A stretch of DNA of 64,000 nt from Cinnamomum chago (lineage: Eukaryota > Streptophyta > Magnoliopsida > Laurales > Lauraceae): contig CP142459.1 in assembly GCA_038049695.1 (NCBI GenBank), forward strand, positions 68,626,001 to 68,690,000, written 5' to 3'. A program made the translations under genes and the position numbers. This document shows positions 26,227-38,546 of the stretch, one piece after another. How positions within the stretch are numbered: position 1 is the first letter of the stretch; each line of letters starts with the position of its first letter. The notes beneath the pieces were generated by a model. The model saw only the letters and a list, made by a program, of their open reading frames with translations. It did not search any database and had not been told where the DNA came from.

Positions 26227-27596
26227 ACTTAGTGCCCCATAATCACTTGAATTCATCATCAAAAGGAAGGCCGGCCACTAAATGCTTAAAAAAATATCCG
26301 GAGATTTGTGTTGGTGGGTTCCTAATCTTCCCAATGCAATTATTGTTTATTAGGAACTTTGAGATAGTGGATCAAATTTCAGCCCCACTGCAGTACAAGT
26401 GGGTAATGCATGATTTCACTCAAAAAAGTAGCTTAGGTTTATGGGGTCAAATCTCAGGGCAATCCTCGTGGAGGAGTAAAGAAGAGTAGGATATGTGCAA
26501 AGTGCATGCTTTCTTAACATTGGCTTAGATGAATTCCATTAATACTTATCTGTAGTTTTTACATACTATTAAGATTAGAGATAAGAATATTCTTATGGCC
26601 CTGAAAACCGAAAATTCAGGGCGTCTTGAACTCTCCACTTAGTGTCTTCCCCACCATTTCACCCTATACCCATTATACATTTCTACACCGTGAGCAACAA
26701 GAAGCTCTCTTTGCAAATATGATACATCGGCATAGTCTTTGGAGCGCATTGACCTATTATATGTTATAGGGCTATGAGGATCAACCATCGACAAATAGAT
26801 TGTAAATATGTTGTAGATATGTTGGATGTTTATCACTGTTGGATCTCATGTCATGAGATAAACGGCCGAGCATTGTTTATATGATGACTATTACTTCATG
26901 GCTTTGAATTAGGCATTTGGCAACTTCTAATGGGCCAAAGCATTTTTAAATGGGCTTTTCAATTGACCTATTTCATCTAGTAGGGCTCGACAAATTTTGT
27001 AGGAATCTCATTTTAAAAGTCTGGAGAGAAGTTCTTGTCATGAAAGCTGTAGTGAGTTCAGATCCCAAGCAACCTTCACTTTTTTCTTTTTCTTTTTTTT
27101 TTTATGATTACAATTTGTTCAAGATTTTCATAGTAGTACATGTTTATTTTCTACTCCAATCTGCTATTCTGCTATTCTAATGTCTTACATATCAATCCAA
27201 AAGGTTGAAAAAGCCGTGAGAAAGTTGAAAAGATGGACACCAAAACTTCAGTAGTGACCTTTCTAATCTGCACCAATTTTTATAGAGATGTCTCAAGACC
27301 ATGAGAGTTGAGAGCGCGCCAGAGTTCAAACCCTTTACCTACTCTATGAAGGAGGAATGCCTAACAGGCACATTGACACTTGATATCTTCATCCAATACA
27401 AAGCCAATTTAATTTCAACCCGTAATAAATGTGAAAGGGTCGATCGAGAGAGAGAGAGAAAAAGACAACTAGTGCATGTGCTTAACAATTGATGGATGAA
27501 AGTTTTAAAACCACAATTTCCCTGGTGGTCAAACTTCAGACCCCTTATCAAAAGTCAGTGAATAAACTTCAGAGTGGCTAGAGCTTCACATTTTCA
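26227..27596. other. intergenic region, no gene seen
   Basis: No gene, RNA gene or delimited element was recognised here. Confidence 0.5.

Positions 27597-27624
<28 letters not shown>
27597..27624. repeat. AT dinucleotide microsatellite
   Basis: An uninterrupted AT run lies immediately before the 108-bp tandem duplication that follows. Confidence 0.9.
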
Positions 27625-27629
<5 letters not shown>

Positions 27630-27630
27630 T

Positions 27631-27847
27631 ATGAAAGAGATTGATTTCAATTGAGAAATCAGCCTTAATTAATTTTGACTGGCAAATTTGATTTTGACTT
27701 TCCAATGTATTTTGTAACTAATGCATTTCTCTCTAAATATGAAAGAGATTGATATCAATTGAGAAATTAGCCTTAATTCATTTTGACTGGCCAAATTGAT
27801 TTTGACTTTTCAATGTATTTTTGTAACTAAAGCATTTCTCTCTAAAT
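27631..27847. repeat. tandem duplication, two units of about 108 bp
   Basis: Units 27631-27738 and 27739-27847 both start ATGAAAGAGATTGAT and both end TCTCTCTAAAT. They differ at a few sites. They sit next to an AT microsatellite, a frequent site of replication slippage. They are non-coding. Confidence 0.88.
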
Positions 27848-29615
27848 TAATCTCCAATTAAATCCTATATAAATCCACAACAATTCAGTGTAGAGTTTGT
27901 ATCAGCCCTTTCATTTTCCTTTTCATTTATTATCTCTTCTTAAAACCTCTCCCCTAATAATTATCCACTTGACGGCCGCACGGTTCTCATCTCTTCCCAA
28001 AAGTCTATCAAAATGTTCCAAGTTTCTTTCATTAAAACTTCGCGTACGATTTCTACTAAAATCAAAATAGCACACGATTTCTTTCCCAAACTCATTGTTG
28101 CATTTAAGCACACTCCATTAATAAGTGCCAAAATCTCCTAAAATCTTTCTTACCTACTATTTCCAATAGATGAAACTCCCAAATCACAATCACATGGAAG
28201 ACTTGAAAGGTTGAAAAAAAGAAAAAGAAAAAAGGAGAGGATAACTGGGTTGTGCAGTGTGCAGATCTAACCGTTGAAGCAATGATGCTTGATTCCCTTA
28301 CTTCTGATCTCAGCAAGGAAGAAAGTTAGCAAAACTATTGTTCCTAATCAAATTTGCATTTCATCCATTTTGTTAATGCATATGTTTTTTATCAGGTTTT
28401 GGTTCTCGTGAGATGTTGGATTTGATATTGAGTAATTTGTTCTTTAAGTTTGAGTAGTTTCTTATTTTTTATTATTATTTCAATTTTTGGATAAATCTTA
28501 TTTTGTTTTTATATTTGTTGATGAAGTGTTTTTTTTTTTTTTTAAGAAAAATTGCGAATAGATGTTGTTAATTGAATTGGGGTTTTGTTTGGATCAAGAT
28601 TCTTGGCATTTGATAGTTGAAACTTCTCAAGTCTATATATTGTCAAACATATAGGCGTGATGGGATAAAAATGTGTAAAATAAGTCATTTGCTCATATGA
28701 ATATTTTTTTCTTTACGTATTGGCCTCATATCAATCTCCAAAGGGTATCACACCTAATACTAATTAAAAGAAGTCAATCATTCTCCTATCCATGTTTTTG
28801 GTGGATTCTCAGCAATCTCATCATTCTAGAATTTGCTTTGATATGTGTAGATTAAACTACTTTTTTAACTGTTTGAATAGATTAATCTTTTCTTTTAACT
28901 GCTTTTCGTGCTTAATCATTTTTATTTTATAGTAGGTTTTAAAATTTATTTAGAGAAATTATTTTATCTATGAAAAACTTTTTGAATTTTTAAGCTCAAG
29001 TTCTTTTCTACAATTATTTTTCACCATTTAGGTGAACTTATCTTTCTTTTACTTTGTAGTTGTCTTTCTTTATTTTGGCTTTAGGAAAAATTATTGATTC
29101 GTGAAGAAAGTTCTTTTATTTCTTAAAGTTTAATTCTTTACGTGAAATAAAGTTTAATGGACTAATAGATATTTACTTTAAACAAATTAGAATCTTTTTT
29201 ATGCATGAACTATAAACTTCAATTAAATGTATTTTGTGATTGATAAAAATTTACCAAAAAATTTGCTTTTGCCATAAGAATTTATAATAGATTTTAAATA
29301 ATCTTCATTCTTTTCTTGAACCAACTCACTTTTTTCTTAATAAATTTTGAGGATGCTAAAGCGTGTATTTGTTTACTATTGATTATTTTCTTTTCAATAA
29401 TATTTTACACACAACTCTTAAGTTTTAATAAATTTCTATTTCTGGGCTCGAGCTTAGCACGGGCATTTCTTGCTAGTAAATGATTATAGCTAATCTACAA
29501 TCACTCTTGTCAATCACAAAAACCATTTGATGGTATAACTGATGTTGTCTTCAAATCAAAGCCATCATCATAAGGCTCGTTCTGCATTGGTTATGAAAGA
29601 AAATTCACCGATCAA
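27848..29615. other. intergenic region, no gene seen
   Basis: The stretch is very AT-rich, especially 28360-29450, and has no supported coding sequence or RNA gene. Confidence 0.5.
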
Positions 29616-29619
29616 TTCA

Positions 29620-29675
29620 ATCCATCATCATCGTCGTCGTCGTCATTGTCAAAGCTTTATTCCAATATGAATTAT
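29620..29675 (-). mobile_element. RTE-type LINE 3' end remnant (minus strand)
   Basis: On the minus strand the sequence reads ATATTGGAATAAAGCTTTGA and then passes into a GAC/GAT trinucleotide tail. It parallels the 3' end of the element at 61639-61885, where an AAGGCTTTGATG-like motif follows the decayed reverse-transcriptase C-terminus. RTE-clade LINEs typically end in short tandem repeats rather than poly(A). Only the tail is recognisable. Confidence 0.4.
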
Positions 29676-30715
29676 TTTTCTCCATTCCGATCTATCTTAT
29701 ATCATCATCATCAATTTACTCCTTCATGTATGCCCTAAATATTCCAAATTCCAACTCCGAAGGATTTGAATGATAGAAGCAATAAAAATCCACATTTCAT
29801 TGCATCCGGATCAAAGGCAACATCTTCAAAGGAAGGACAGGAATTATCTGTCTATCCGATTACGTAAGGACTCCACCACCCAAATACAATGGATGAGTGC
29901 ATGAACAAATGTGAGCACCAAGTGCAAGCGTCAAAGCTTTTGCTTTTAAACCATGACTTCCAATAGAAGACGTTCCAATTGCACATAGCCAATTAATATT
30001 TTATTTTACTTTACCTTGGACTTCTTGCAGCAGATCATTCAAAAAAAGGACCTTTTGCCCTTACTAGTCATTTAGTTTAATGTAACATTACACTGAATCC
30101 AGTAGAGATGAAAGAATATCACCATTGCATCGGTAGATTTCGTTGAATGCAAAGAAGTTTGTTAATTAGTTATTTGCAGAACATTGAAGAGTTCACACTA
30201 GCCGATTCAAGGGGATCATTGTGAGCATTTATTTGCTTGGATGGAACGTATAAGAATTCATGCCATAAGTGATTTAAAATGAAGATCCATAGTGAATATA
30301 CAAAGATGATCATCCAGTAACCAGCTTCCTTTCAATGAAAAGTGAATTAAAGAAAGATGAAAAATGAATATACACGGTCACCCTAGTGATTCAAATCTTC
30401 AAGGTCCCATCGCCTCGCTGTTGAAAAGTATTTTCACATGCTCTATTGCCGCCTCTAGGTTTTGAAAGGGTTGGTTAGAGGATGAAATTTAATATGGTAT
30501 CAAATTACGCAAACCGGTCATGAGTTCAAATCCGAGAATTAGTGACTCTATAGATTATCTCTTATTATTATTCTCTTGTATAAATTGGGAGGTTGATTTG
30601 AATAAAATTTACGGTGATTTTATCTTAAATGAAGTTTCTTTTGGAAATTCTACACTCATATCATCACCCCCTTCACCTTTTTAATCGTTTCATAGATTTC
30701 ATTTGACCATGAATT

Positions 30716-30750
<35 letters not shown>

Positions 30751-31825
30751 TAACACAAGCAAACAAAGAGGGCCTTAGTTTTTATTTTGATTGATGGCTC
30801 AAATGAAAAGTCTAGCTGATTTTGGTTGATGCGCCATTTACAAACCCGCCAATCAATTCCCATCAGCAGCCATTTGTGTGCTTTCATATCAACAATTTCA
30901 TATCCAACAACATCCCATGGTGTCTCAATATTGAAGACTCGCATGCAATGAACAGAAATCAAAGACTTGAGGGCACTGCTGATTTTAACTGGTTAATTGT
31001 AGAATGTTTGATGAAATTATTTATATAATATTAGAGAGAGGAAACAAAGGGACAAAACAAACCGTAGTGGGCCTGCTATCATGATTCATACCCCTTTCAC
31101 ACTGTTACTATAACCAGTCAGCTATTCTGGTGGCATAAAATGTATATTATATGTACAAACATCCATGATGTCCAAGTCATGGGGCTAGTTATGTACTAGA
31201 AAGACAATGATAAAATCACATTGATTCCCCAAATTTTAATGCCGATCCAATTTAATATTCAACTGGACCATTAAGAAGATAATGACCAAAACAGACCAAC
31301 TTCATTGATTCAATGGACATATGAAACAACCTGATTGTGGTGATTTCCAGCTATTCTCCATCAGCAAAATGGCCCACCATTTAGAGTTATCAAACCAACA
31401 CAAAACCCAAAACCCAAAACAATTAGTTCTACCGTCCATCCAGATATATATATCAAGAGTCAAAGAAAATCTTATTCTCCACTTGCCGTGTCAGAAGGGA
31501 GGAAAAAAAAAAAAAACAAAGAGGATTAGAGCTTTCAGATCACGTTTCTTTCTTCAGACATCTGGAAGCACCATCTATTATGGCCAAACAATATTGAGAC
31601 TTATCCATCACGCGGGCTTGAATGATAAGAGCTGACAAAAAGAGAAAAGGGTGACCATGGGATTCAAATTTCAAAGAATGAGACATGTTTGAAAAAAAAG
31701 ATTCGTACTTGCCCAAAATTTTAGGGTACTAAATTTGTAAATACAGTGCTCAGATGATCAAGTTGTCCATCTATTTAATCAAGTAATCCGTTTTTAGAAT
31801 TACTCAATAACATATTTCTAGTAAT
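29676..31825. other. intergenic region, no gene seen
   Basis: No gene is supported. There is an AT microsatellite at 30719-30748. Near 30510-30545 'TATGGTATCAAATTACG' followed by 'GAGTTCAAATCC' resembles tRNA-related sequence, too little for a call. Confidence 0.45.
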
Positions 31826-31975
31826 CCCTAGGGGTAGCGCAGTTGGCTAGGGCTAGGTTGAGAATCAAGAGGTTGCGATTCCAAACTTACACTTCTTTTC
31901 CAAGGCCACTTTTTTAGGTAAAAACCTGGCTTACCCTATGAGAGGCAAGGACTTCACGTTTTCGAAAAAATAGTC
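31826..31975 (+). mobile_element. tRNA-derived SINE
   Basis: GGGGTAGCGCAGTTGGCTAG (31831-31850) matches a pol III A box, and GGTTGCGATTCC (31871-31882) resembles a B box at suitable spacing. The sequence does not fold as a complete tRNA and continues into an unrelated body ending near GTTTTCGAAAAAATAG. Internal promoter plus non-tRNA body and A-rich end is the standard SINE layout. Confidence 0.55.
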
Positions 31976-32239
31976 AATTTTTAAAGAAGTCGGTCACCTT
32001 TGTCAGCAAAATAATAATATTTATAACAACAACATCTTTATTGCAAACGTGCTATAGTAAAGAATCATTGGTGTAGATAAACAAGCGACATCAAATGATC
32101 TTTCCTTTCATCACTGATCTAATAAATCAAATCATCGAAAAAAAGATTATCCCATCTACATCTGCATATCTGATCCTTTATATTTCTTCTCTCTCTATAC
32201 AATTATACTAGAGACATAAAATTAACCTCAATTACCCTC

Positions 32240-32334
32240 AACATTAGAAATTCAACATAGAGTAAGTGAAGAAGCCTTTTAGTATCTGAACATTAGAAAT
32301 TCAACATAGAGCAAGTGAAGAAGCCTTTTAGTAA
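32240..32334. repeat. tandem duplication, 49-bp period
   Basis: AACATTAGAAATTCAACATA and the following sequence through GAAGCCTTTTAGTA occur at 32240 and again at 32289, with one difference (AGTAAG versus AGCAAG). The repeat is non-coding. Confidence 0.88.
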
Positions 32335-34750
32335 TTTAATACAGTCATCGATTGCGGTTGATGTAACAGGCAAAAATGTCGGTAATGCCAATTGAAAAAT
32401 GGGTTATATCGAAATGGCCATATGTAGGACCTTACTATTCAAACATTGTGTGCCTTATTAAGGGTAGGCTGACCATTAAATATAGGCACTGACTTACTTT
32501 CATATGGCAATTTGAGATTAAAAAGAGTGGTTGACCTGCCCAAAAACATCTTAAAAATTAAGATATTTGGCTCTCGGACACTTGAACCAACTTCCACTAA
32601 CAAATACCAGCTTCTACCCAAAAAAAAACCTAACAAATACCAGCCTCTTTCTTTTTCCCTGCATTAATGCAAGCTGGCCTTGCAAGTTCTACCATCCATT
32701 TGTGTTAGATTTTTGCTCATAGAAGCCAACTGTTTTGAAATACTAATAAGTATCTTTTACATCTTATATTTCAATCAGTCGTTGTTTCTCACTTTCTAAC
32801 TACTAGCTTTGAAATCTTTGTGTGTTGAGGATCTCCATGCTTTACATTGATGTTAAGCAAATCAGAGCCAATAACTTAATTCAGTGACACTCCGATTAAA
32901 AATTAACTTTCAAGAACATAGTGATTGTCGACAAATTCACACTTTTGGTCTGTTAGAACTCGTAGTTATTTTAAAGAAAGTTTGATCAACTTAAGCCTTT
33001 GGCATGGAATGGTAGTAATCTACTTCGAAAACGTCCGCAAGTTTTCAAATATGATAAATTTCTAGATTCTATAACAAGTGTCAAATATGAAAGTTCTCAG
33101 ATGCCTCAATTACAGAACATACAGGTTACATAATTCGGTCATCTGGGTTGTTGAGGTGGTGACTACTTTGATGTAGTCCCCCTTAGACGAGAGGGAAAAA
33201 AAAACTGCAATAGCCATGAATGAAGGAAAAAGATGGAAATACATATAGCATAGATGGGATTAATTATACATTAGTATCACAAACAGCTGGATCTGGCTTA
33301 AGCTGAATTGACTGTTGTAATGAGTGGAGAGGATTTTGGAGCCCCACCACATTATTCATTCAGGAGAAGATGCCAACCCAAGTTCAACTTTGGAAGAAAT
33401 CAGAATAATGAAGCAGTTTCTTATTAATCAAGTTGAAGATGTTAATTCAAACTCTAACTTTGGAATCATTCCCAAGTCTCCATTCCTGAATTATGATTCC
33501 AGGTCATGAATTTGGAACTTCCTTTATAATCAAACAAAACGGGCCACATTACATGGAGGTGGGATATCCCAAGTCTTTCTATGATCCAATCTACAAGATA
33601 AAACATCTGACAAAACTCAATTCCATCTCGATCAATTCTATGAAATTGAAGACAATGAAAAAAAAAATGGAAATAAACTAAATAACGACAGAGCATCTAA
33701 CCTAGCTACTCTGAGTTGGATCCCTTGATACGCTATCCTTTTTTCATGTGTGTAGTTGAACTCTTCCTACGTGTGCAGGCTCTCTACCCACGTATATGCT
33801 CTCTCTTATGAGTCTCAACTCCCTTGGCTTGAGTAGGAAGGAGTAAAAAAAAAATAGTCCATTCAATTAGTTGCTTAAAAATGACCTGTCTCCACCTTTT
33901 AGGTTGATTGTATAAAGGTTTCTATAGTCATTATATATAAGTCATACCAATGGAAAATGTTCTCCAACAAGCAATGAAAAAGTACAGCACTGTGGTTGAG
34001 GCCAATTGTGCGCACCTTTCATCAATGAAGCCCATTTGATACTCTTTACATCACATGATTTACTGTTGGGCTCAATTTTATATTCATTGAACATTCACTC
34101 ACCATTGGACTTGATTAAATCTTTAAAATAATTATAAATTTTTTTCATCAGTAACAATAAATTATATTAAAGACTTCAAAAAGGTACAATAAAGAGAGGA
34201 AAAAAAAAACATACAAAGGAATCAAGGGCTAGGATAAATATGCTAGGGCTGAATTTTTTAAGGTACCCCTGTGCATGAGAGATATTTTCATCTATTGTTC
34301 TTTGACTGATGAACTAGCATTTAAGTCGACCCCATGATCAACCAGATGTTTCCATAAAAAAAACAACAAAATTCGTGTTCATGAGTTGTACTGCAATTGT
34401 ATGTAGGCTAGTATCTTCATAGGAGAACATTACCCCATAACTAATCTTGTAAATTCTGTAATGATTTTCTCCTAGACTCTGCCGTTCATTTAAATTGGTG
34501 TCGGTTATCAAAAAAGACTTCTAATATTTGAGGAATCCTGCCATTGGTGACAATTTGGATGCATGCTTCTAAGGGAGCGCGTGGCCCACCTAGATTCCCA
34601 TTTAGAACCAAGCATTCAGTTGTTGAAGCAGCTGCAAACCAAGGGTGCCAACATTCAACATTCAACATTCCAACTGAATCCATGACTTCCATGCGCCGTG
34701 AAGCACTTCAACTTCCATTTCCATTGTCATTTCCACACTAAAATACGCCA
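32335..34750. other. intergenic region, no gene seen
   Basis: No gene is supported. A stretch at about 34139-34205, read on the minus strand, ends in 'ATTGTTACTGATGAAAAAAA', which resembles the L1-type 3' end near 39270. This is a weak hint of another LINE tail. Confidence 0.45.
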
Positions 34751-35336
34751 TGGCGGCCCGGCGACGACAATTCACTACGTGCCCGCACCCGCACGCACCC
34801 GAATCATAACATAACGACCTTCGCCCTTTGACCTTTCTGCCCGAGTGACGTCCGTACAAAACCCACCGGCTACAGCCGGTAACCGTAATGCTTTTTACCC
34901 AGTAACCCGTACGTTCATTTCCCGGTCAGTCCCCAACTGCTGACCGGTCTCAAATCTCAATAAGCTCTTCCTTTCCGGGTCTCAGACCCGCAAACGGTAA
35001 AGTCAAAAAATCAGATTCTCTATATCTCTCTCTCTCTCTCTCTCTCTGTGTTACAGCACCAGGTTTGTCTTTCGCTTTCTTCCATTTCCTTCCGTTTCCG
35101 TTTTCTTTGAAAAAGAAGAAGAAGAAAGCGATTCTTCCAGACTATGCTTTCTCTTATTTTCATCCTTTTTCCATGCATTATCAGTAGACTTGTAAATTGT
35201 AATTGTGAAGCACAAACAAGAATTCTGTAGAATTCTCACAAGGGGTTTCCCAAACTTCATCATATCTTCTCCCTGAAGAAACCCCAACTCTTGTTTTCTT
35301 CTTCTGGTTTGGTTTTTCTTGCAAGTTTATGTTGGG
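34751..35336 (+). promoter_or_regulatory. 5' flank and leader of the receptor kinase gene, with CT microsatellite
   Basis: DNA becomes markedly richer in G+C from about 34750 to 34990, unlike the AT-rich desert before it, and a CT run follows at about 35025-35047. CT-rich tracts are common in plant core promoters and 5' UTRs. No TATA box could be placed with confidence. An out-of-frame ATG at 35329 opens a 27-codon frame ending at 35412 that overlaps the main start. Confidence 0.5.
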
Positions 35337-38300
35337 ATGTTGGAGGTGGGTATGGGTGGTTTTTGGGTCTTCTTCATTTTTGTATTGTTTTGTTCCCAAG
35401 CTGAGGTCTTGAATTCTCAGAATTTGAGCTGTCATTCTAAGGATTTGAATGCTTTGGAGGGTTTCTTGAAGGGTTTGGATTCAGGGGTGGGTGGGTGGGG
35501 GAATGCTTCTTCTGATGATTGCTGCAGTTGGGTTGGTGTCAGTTGTGAGTTGTCTTCTGGGTCCGGAGGAAGAAGGGTTGTTGGGTTGAGTCTTGGAAAA
35601 GAAGGGCTGAAAGGGGTTGTTTTGAAAGAATTAGCTGGTTTAGATCAGTTAAAAGTCCTCAATCTTTCTCGCAATTCACTTAAAGGCGCTCTGCCTTCGG
35701 AGTTGTTCAGCTTGCAGCAACTAGAGGTGCTTGATTTGAGTTACAATGGCTTTTCCGGCTCAATACCAGTAGATGCAGATTTACCATCAATCCGGGTGTT
35801 CAACATTTCAGGCAATTCGTTCACGGGCAACCAGCCACTCCTTGTTACATCAACCAACTTAACGCACTTCATAATCAGTTACAATTCGCTTTCTGGTTAC
35901 ATCGATACGAGTATCTGCAGCAATTCGAGCCGAATTCAGGTTCTTCAGCTTTCAATGAATACGTTCAATGGCAATGTTCCTGCAGGTTTTGGCAATTGCA
36001 GCTACCTAAATGTGCTCTCCCTTGATTCAAATTATCTGATAGGAGCTTTACCTGAGGATTTATTCAGGTTATCGAGATTGACGCAATTGTTTCTTCAAGA
36101 AAACAGGCTTTCCAGCCCACTGAGCCAAGGAATTGGTAATCTCTCTACACTTGTTTATTTGGATCTTTCCAATAATGGTATCAGGGGAACTATCCCAAAT
36201 GTTTTCAGTAATCTCAGAAATTTACAACATCTTGCCGCTTCTTCAAACACTTTCAATGGTGGGTTACCTCCTTCCTTGTTGAACTTGCCGGAACTCCAGA
36301 TGCTCAACTTGAGGAACAATTCACTTTCGGGTGAAATTAATCTGAATTGTACTGCTATGACCAATCTCAGTTCCCTTGATTTGGGTTCGAATCGATTTAG
36401 TGGTAGCATTCTTGAGAATCTTTCCTCATGCAGAACACTGAAATCTATCAATCTTGCTAGAAACAGCCTCAATGGTGAAATCCCCTATAGCTTCATAAAT
36501 CTCCAAGATCTGTCCTACCTTTCTTTATCAAATAGCAGCCTCCACAATATTTCAGCAGCATTGAGAATTCTAGAACAGTTCAAGAACCTGACTACTCTGG
36601 TGCTCACCTTGAATTTCCGTGGCGAAGAAATGCCAGCTGAGGGGGTTCTTGGGTTCCAAAGCTTAAAGGTTTTTGTTGTTCCAAATTGTCTCCTTTTGGG
36701 TTCCATCCCTGCATGGTTGCAGCGCTGTAGTAAGTTGCAGGTGCTAGATTTATCATGGAATCGATTGGGAGGGAGCATACCTCCATGGTTTAGCAGTCTA
36801 GACTCTCTCTTTTACTTGGATTTGTCGAATAACTCCCTCACCGGGGAAATCCCAGGGAGCTTGACACAACTGAAGGGCCTCATTTCGCACAGCATCTTGC
36901 AAGAAGATTCGTCTTCCAACTTCCCCTTCTTTTTCAAACGCAATCAAAGCACAAGTCCATTGCAGTATAATCAGTTCACAAGCTTCCCACCGACTTTGGA
37001 TCTGAGTAATAACAATCTCACCGGACCGATCTTGCCGGAGTTTGAGAATTTGAAGGATCTCCATGTTTTGGATCTTAGCAGGAACAATCTCTCGGGAACC
37101 ATACCTAGCGAGTTATCTCTCATGGCAAGCTTAGAAGTTCTTGATCTGTCCTACAATGATCTCTCAGGAAATATACCTGCCTCTCTGACCAATCTTAGCT
37201 TTCTATCGAGCTTCAGTGTGGCACACAATCATTTGTCTGGGCCAATCCCTGTGGAAGGCCAGTTCTCAACTTTCCCAAATTCAAGCTTTGAGGGGAACAT
37301 AGATCTCTGTGGGGATCATTTTGCCAGTTGTAGTGTCCAAAAAACTTCCCAACCAAGAAAAATCCCAAGGAAAAACAGAAGAACAGTTATAGGAATTGCA
37401 GTTGGAATTGGCCTGGGTACAGCTTCTCTTCTTTCTCTTGTCTTTCTTTTCTTGTTAAGGACCAATGTTCAGAGACAGCACAATGCCGAAATTGAGGTGG
37501 AGGATGATGAGAAACATATTGAATTTTCAGGTTCTAGATTGGTACTTCTGTTTCAAAACAAGGAACAGAAAGAGATCACCATCGATGATCTGCTGAAGTC
37601 TACCAACAACTTTGACCAGGCTAATATCATTGGATGTGGGGGCTTCGGTCTCGTCTATAAAGCATCTTTGCCTGATGGAAGAAAGGTTGCAATCAAACGG
37701 CTGACTGGTGACTGTGGTCAGATGGAGAGAGAATTCCAAGCTGAAGTTGAAGCTCTCTCAAGAGCTCAGCACGAAAACCTTGTTCTGCTTCAGGGCTATT
37801 GCCGTTATGGGAATGATAGGCTGTTAATCTACTCATATATGGAGAATGGAAGCTTGGATTATTGGTTGCATGAGAAGCTGAATGGAGGTTATTTGCTAGA
37901 TTGGGATACCAGAATCCGGATAGCTCAAGGAGCAGCAAGGGGTTTGGCTTACTTGCACCAATCATGTCAGCCTCACATCCTACATCGCGACATCAAATCT
38001 AGTAATATCCTTCTAGATGAGAACTTTGAAGCCCATTTGGCTGATTTCGGGCTAGCAAGGCTTATACTACCTTATGACACTCATGTGACCACAGATCTTG
38101 TTGGAACTCTAGGCTACATTCCTCCTGAATATGGGCAAGCTTCTGTCGCCACTTTTAAAGGTGATGTGTATAGCTTTGGCGTTGTTCTTTTGGAGCTTCT
38201 GACCGGTAAGAGGCCAGTGGAGGTGTGCAAGCCTAAAGGTTGCAGGGATTTAATAGCATGGGTGCTTCAAATGAAGAAGGAGAAGAGAGAGAATGAGGTA

Positions 38301-38465
38301 TTCGATCCGTTTCTTTGTGATAAGCAGTGCAACAAGCAAATGTTACAGGTTCTTGACATTGCATGCCTTTGCTTAAGTGCATGTCCTAAACTGAGGCCAT
38401 TTATCCAACAGATAGTTTCATGGCTTGATCACACTGGGCGTGATGGCCAAGTCCAACCAACATAA
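35337..38465 (+). CDS. PSKR1-like: LRR receptor-like kinase, phytosulfokine receptor (PSKR1) type, intronless
   Basis: This is a plasma-membrane receptor kinase expected to bind the sulfated peptide phytosulfokine and signal with a SERK co-receptor. The protein is 1042 aa from the ATG at 35337; ATG 35352 (MGGFWVFF, better Kozak context) is an alternative start. Order: signal peptide, Cys-pair cap with DDCCSWVGVSC (about 60-70), about 20 LRRs, an island of about 40 aa interrupting the late LRRs (about 520-550, with FFFKRN and LQYNQ), transmembrane helix (about 684-707) and Ser/Thr kinase. Kinase residues: GCGGFG 766-771, Lys787, HRD 883-885, Asp903 of DFG. It is therefore an RD kinase with complete catalytic residues. 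The island plus the kinase wording CKPKGCRDL is characteristic of PSKR. Lack of introns is normal for this family. The C-terminus runs about ten residues past the usual SWLD end because of a local duplication. Confidence 0.95.
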   Translation: MLEVGMGGFWVFFIFVLFCSQAEVLNSQNLSCHSKDLNALEGFLKGLDSGVGGWGNASSDDCCSWVGVSCELSSGSGGRRVVGLSLGKEGLKGVVLKELAGLDQLKVLNLSRNSLKGALPSELFSLQQLEVLDLSYNGFSGSIPVDADLPSIRVFNISGNSFTGNQPLLVTSTNLTHFIISYNSLSGYIDTSICSNSSRIQVLQLSMNTFNGNVPAGFGNCSYLNVLSLDSNYLIGALPEDLFRLSRLTQLFLQENRLSSPLSQGIGNLSTLVYLDLSNNGIRGTIPNVFSNLRNLQHLAASSNTFNGGLPPSLLNLPELQMLNLRNNSLSGEINLNCTAMTNLSSLDLGSNRFSGSILENLSSCRTLKSINLARNSLNGEIPYSFINLQDLSYLSLSNSSLHNISAALRILEQFKNLTTLVLTLNFRGEEMPAEGVLGFQSLKVFVVPNCLLLGSIPAWLQRCSKLQVLDLSWNRLGGSIPPWFSSLDSLFYLDLSNNSLTGEIPGSLTQLKGLISHSILQEDSSSNFPFFFKRNQSTSPLQYNQFTSFPPTLDLSNNNLTGPILPEFENLKDLHVLDLSRNNLSGTIPSELSLMASLEVLDLSYNDLSGNIPASLTNLSFLSSFSVAHNHLSGPIPVEGQFSTFPNSSFEGNIDLCGDHFASCSVQKTSQPRKIPRKNRRTVIGIAVGIGLGTASLLSLVFLFLLRTNVQRQHNAEIEVEDDEKHIEFSGSRLVLLFQNKEQKEITIDDLLKSTNNFDQANIIGCGGFGLVYKASLPDGRKVAIKRLTGDCGQMEREFQAEVEALSRAQHENLVLLQGYCRYGNDRLLIYSYMENGSLDYWLHEKLNGGYLLDWDTRIRIAQGAARGLAYLHQSCQPHILHRDIKSSNILLDENFEAHLADFGLARLILPYDTHVTTDLVGTLGYIPPEYGQASVATFKGDVYSFGVVLLELLTGKRPVEVCKPKGCRDLIAWVLQMKKEKRENEVFDPFLCDKQCNKQMLQVLDIACLCLSACPKLRPFIQQIVSWLDHTGRDGQVQPT

Positions 38466-38546
38466 GGCAAGACAGCATCAGATTCATGGCTTGATGACAT
38501 TGGGCGTAATGGCCAAATCCAACCAACATAAGGCAAGGCAGCATTT
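38418..38546. repeat. 65-bp tandem duplication spanning the stop codon of the PSKR-like gene
   Basis: TTCATGGCTTGATCACACTG starts at 38418. TTCATGGCTTGATGACATTG starts at 38483, and similarity continues for about 63 bp with a few substitutions. Unit 1 encodes the last residues (SWLDHTGRDGQVQPT) and the TAA; unit 2 lies in the 3' UTR. The 65-bp period is not a multiple of three, but translation stops before the second unit. Confidence 0.9.

Noticed and set aside
31826..31890. Candidate tRNA gene
   Set aside because: A- and B-box-like motifs are present, but acceptor and anticodon stems do not form; a SINE explains it better. The same applies to 40440-40535 and 59803-59875.
16779..32334. Tandem repeats as a CRISPR-like array
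   Set aside because: Each has only two diverged units without regular spacers, and the DNA is plant nuclear.
36155..37965. Several antisense open frames inside the receptor kinase gene
   Set aside because: They are shadows of the long plus-strand LRR-kinase frame and resemble no protein family.
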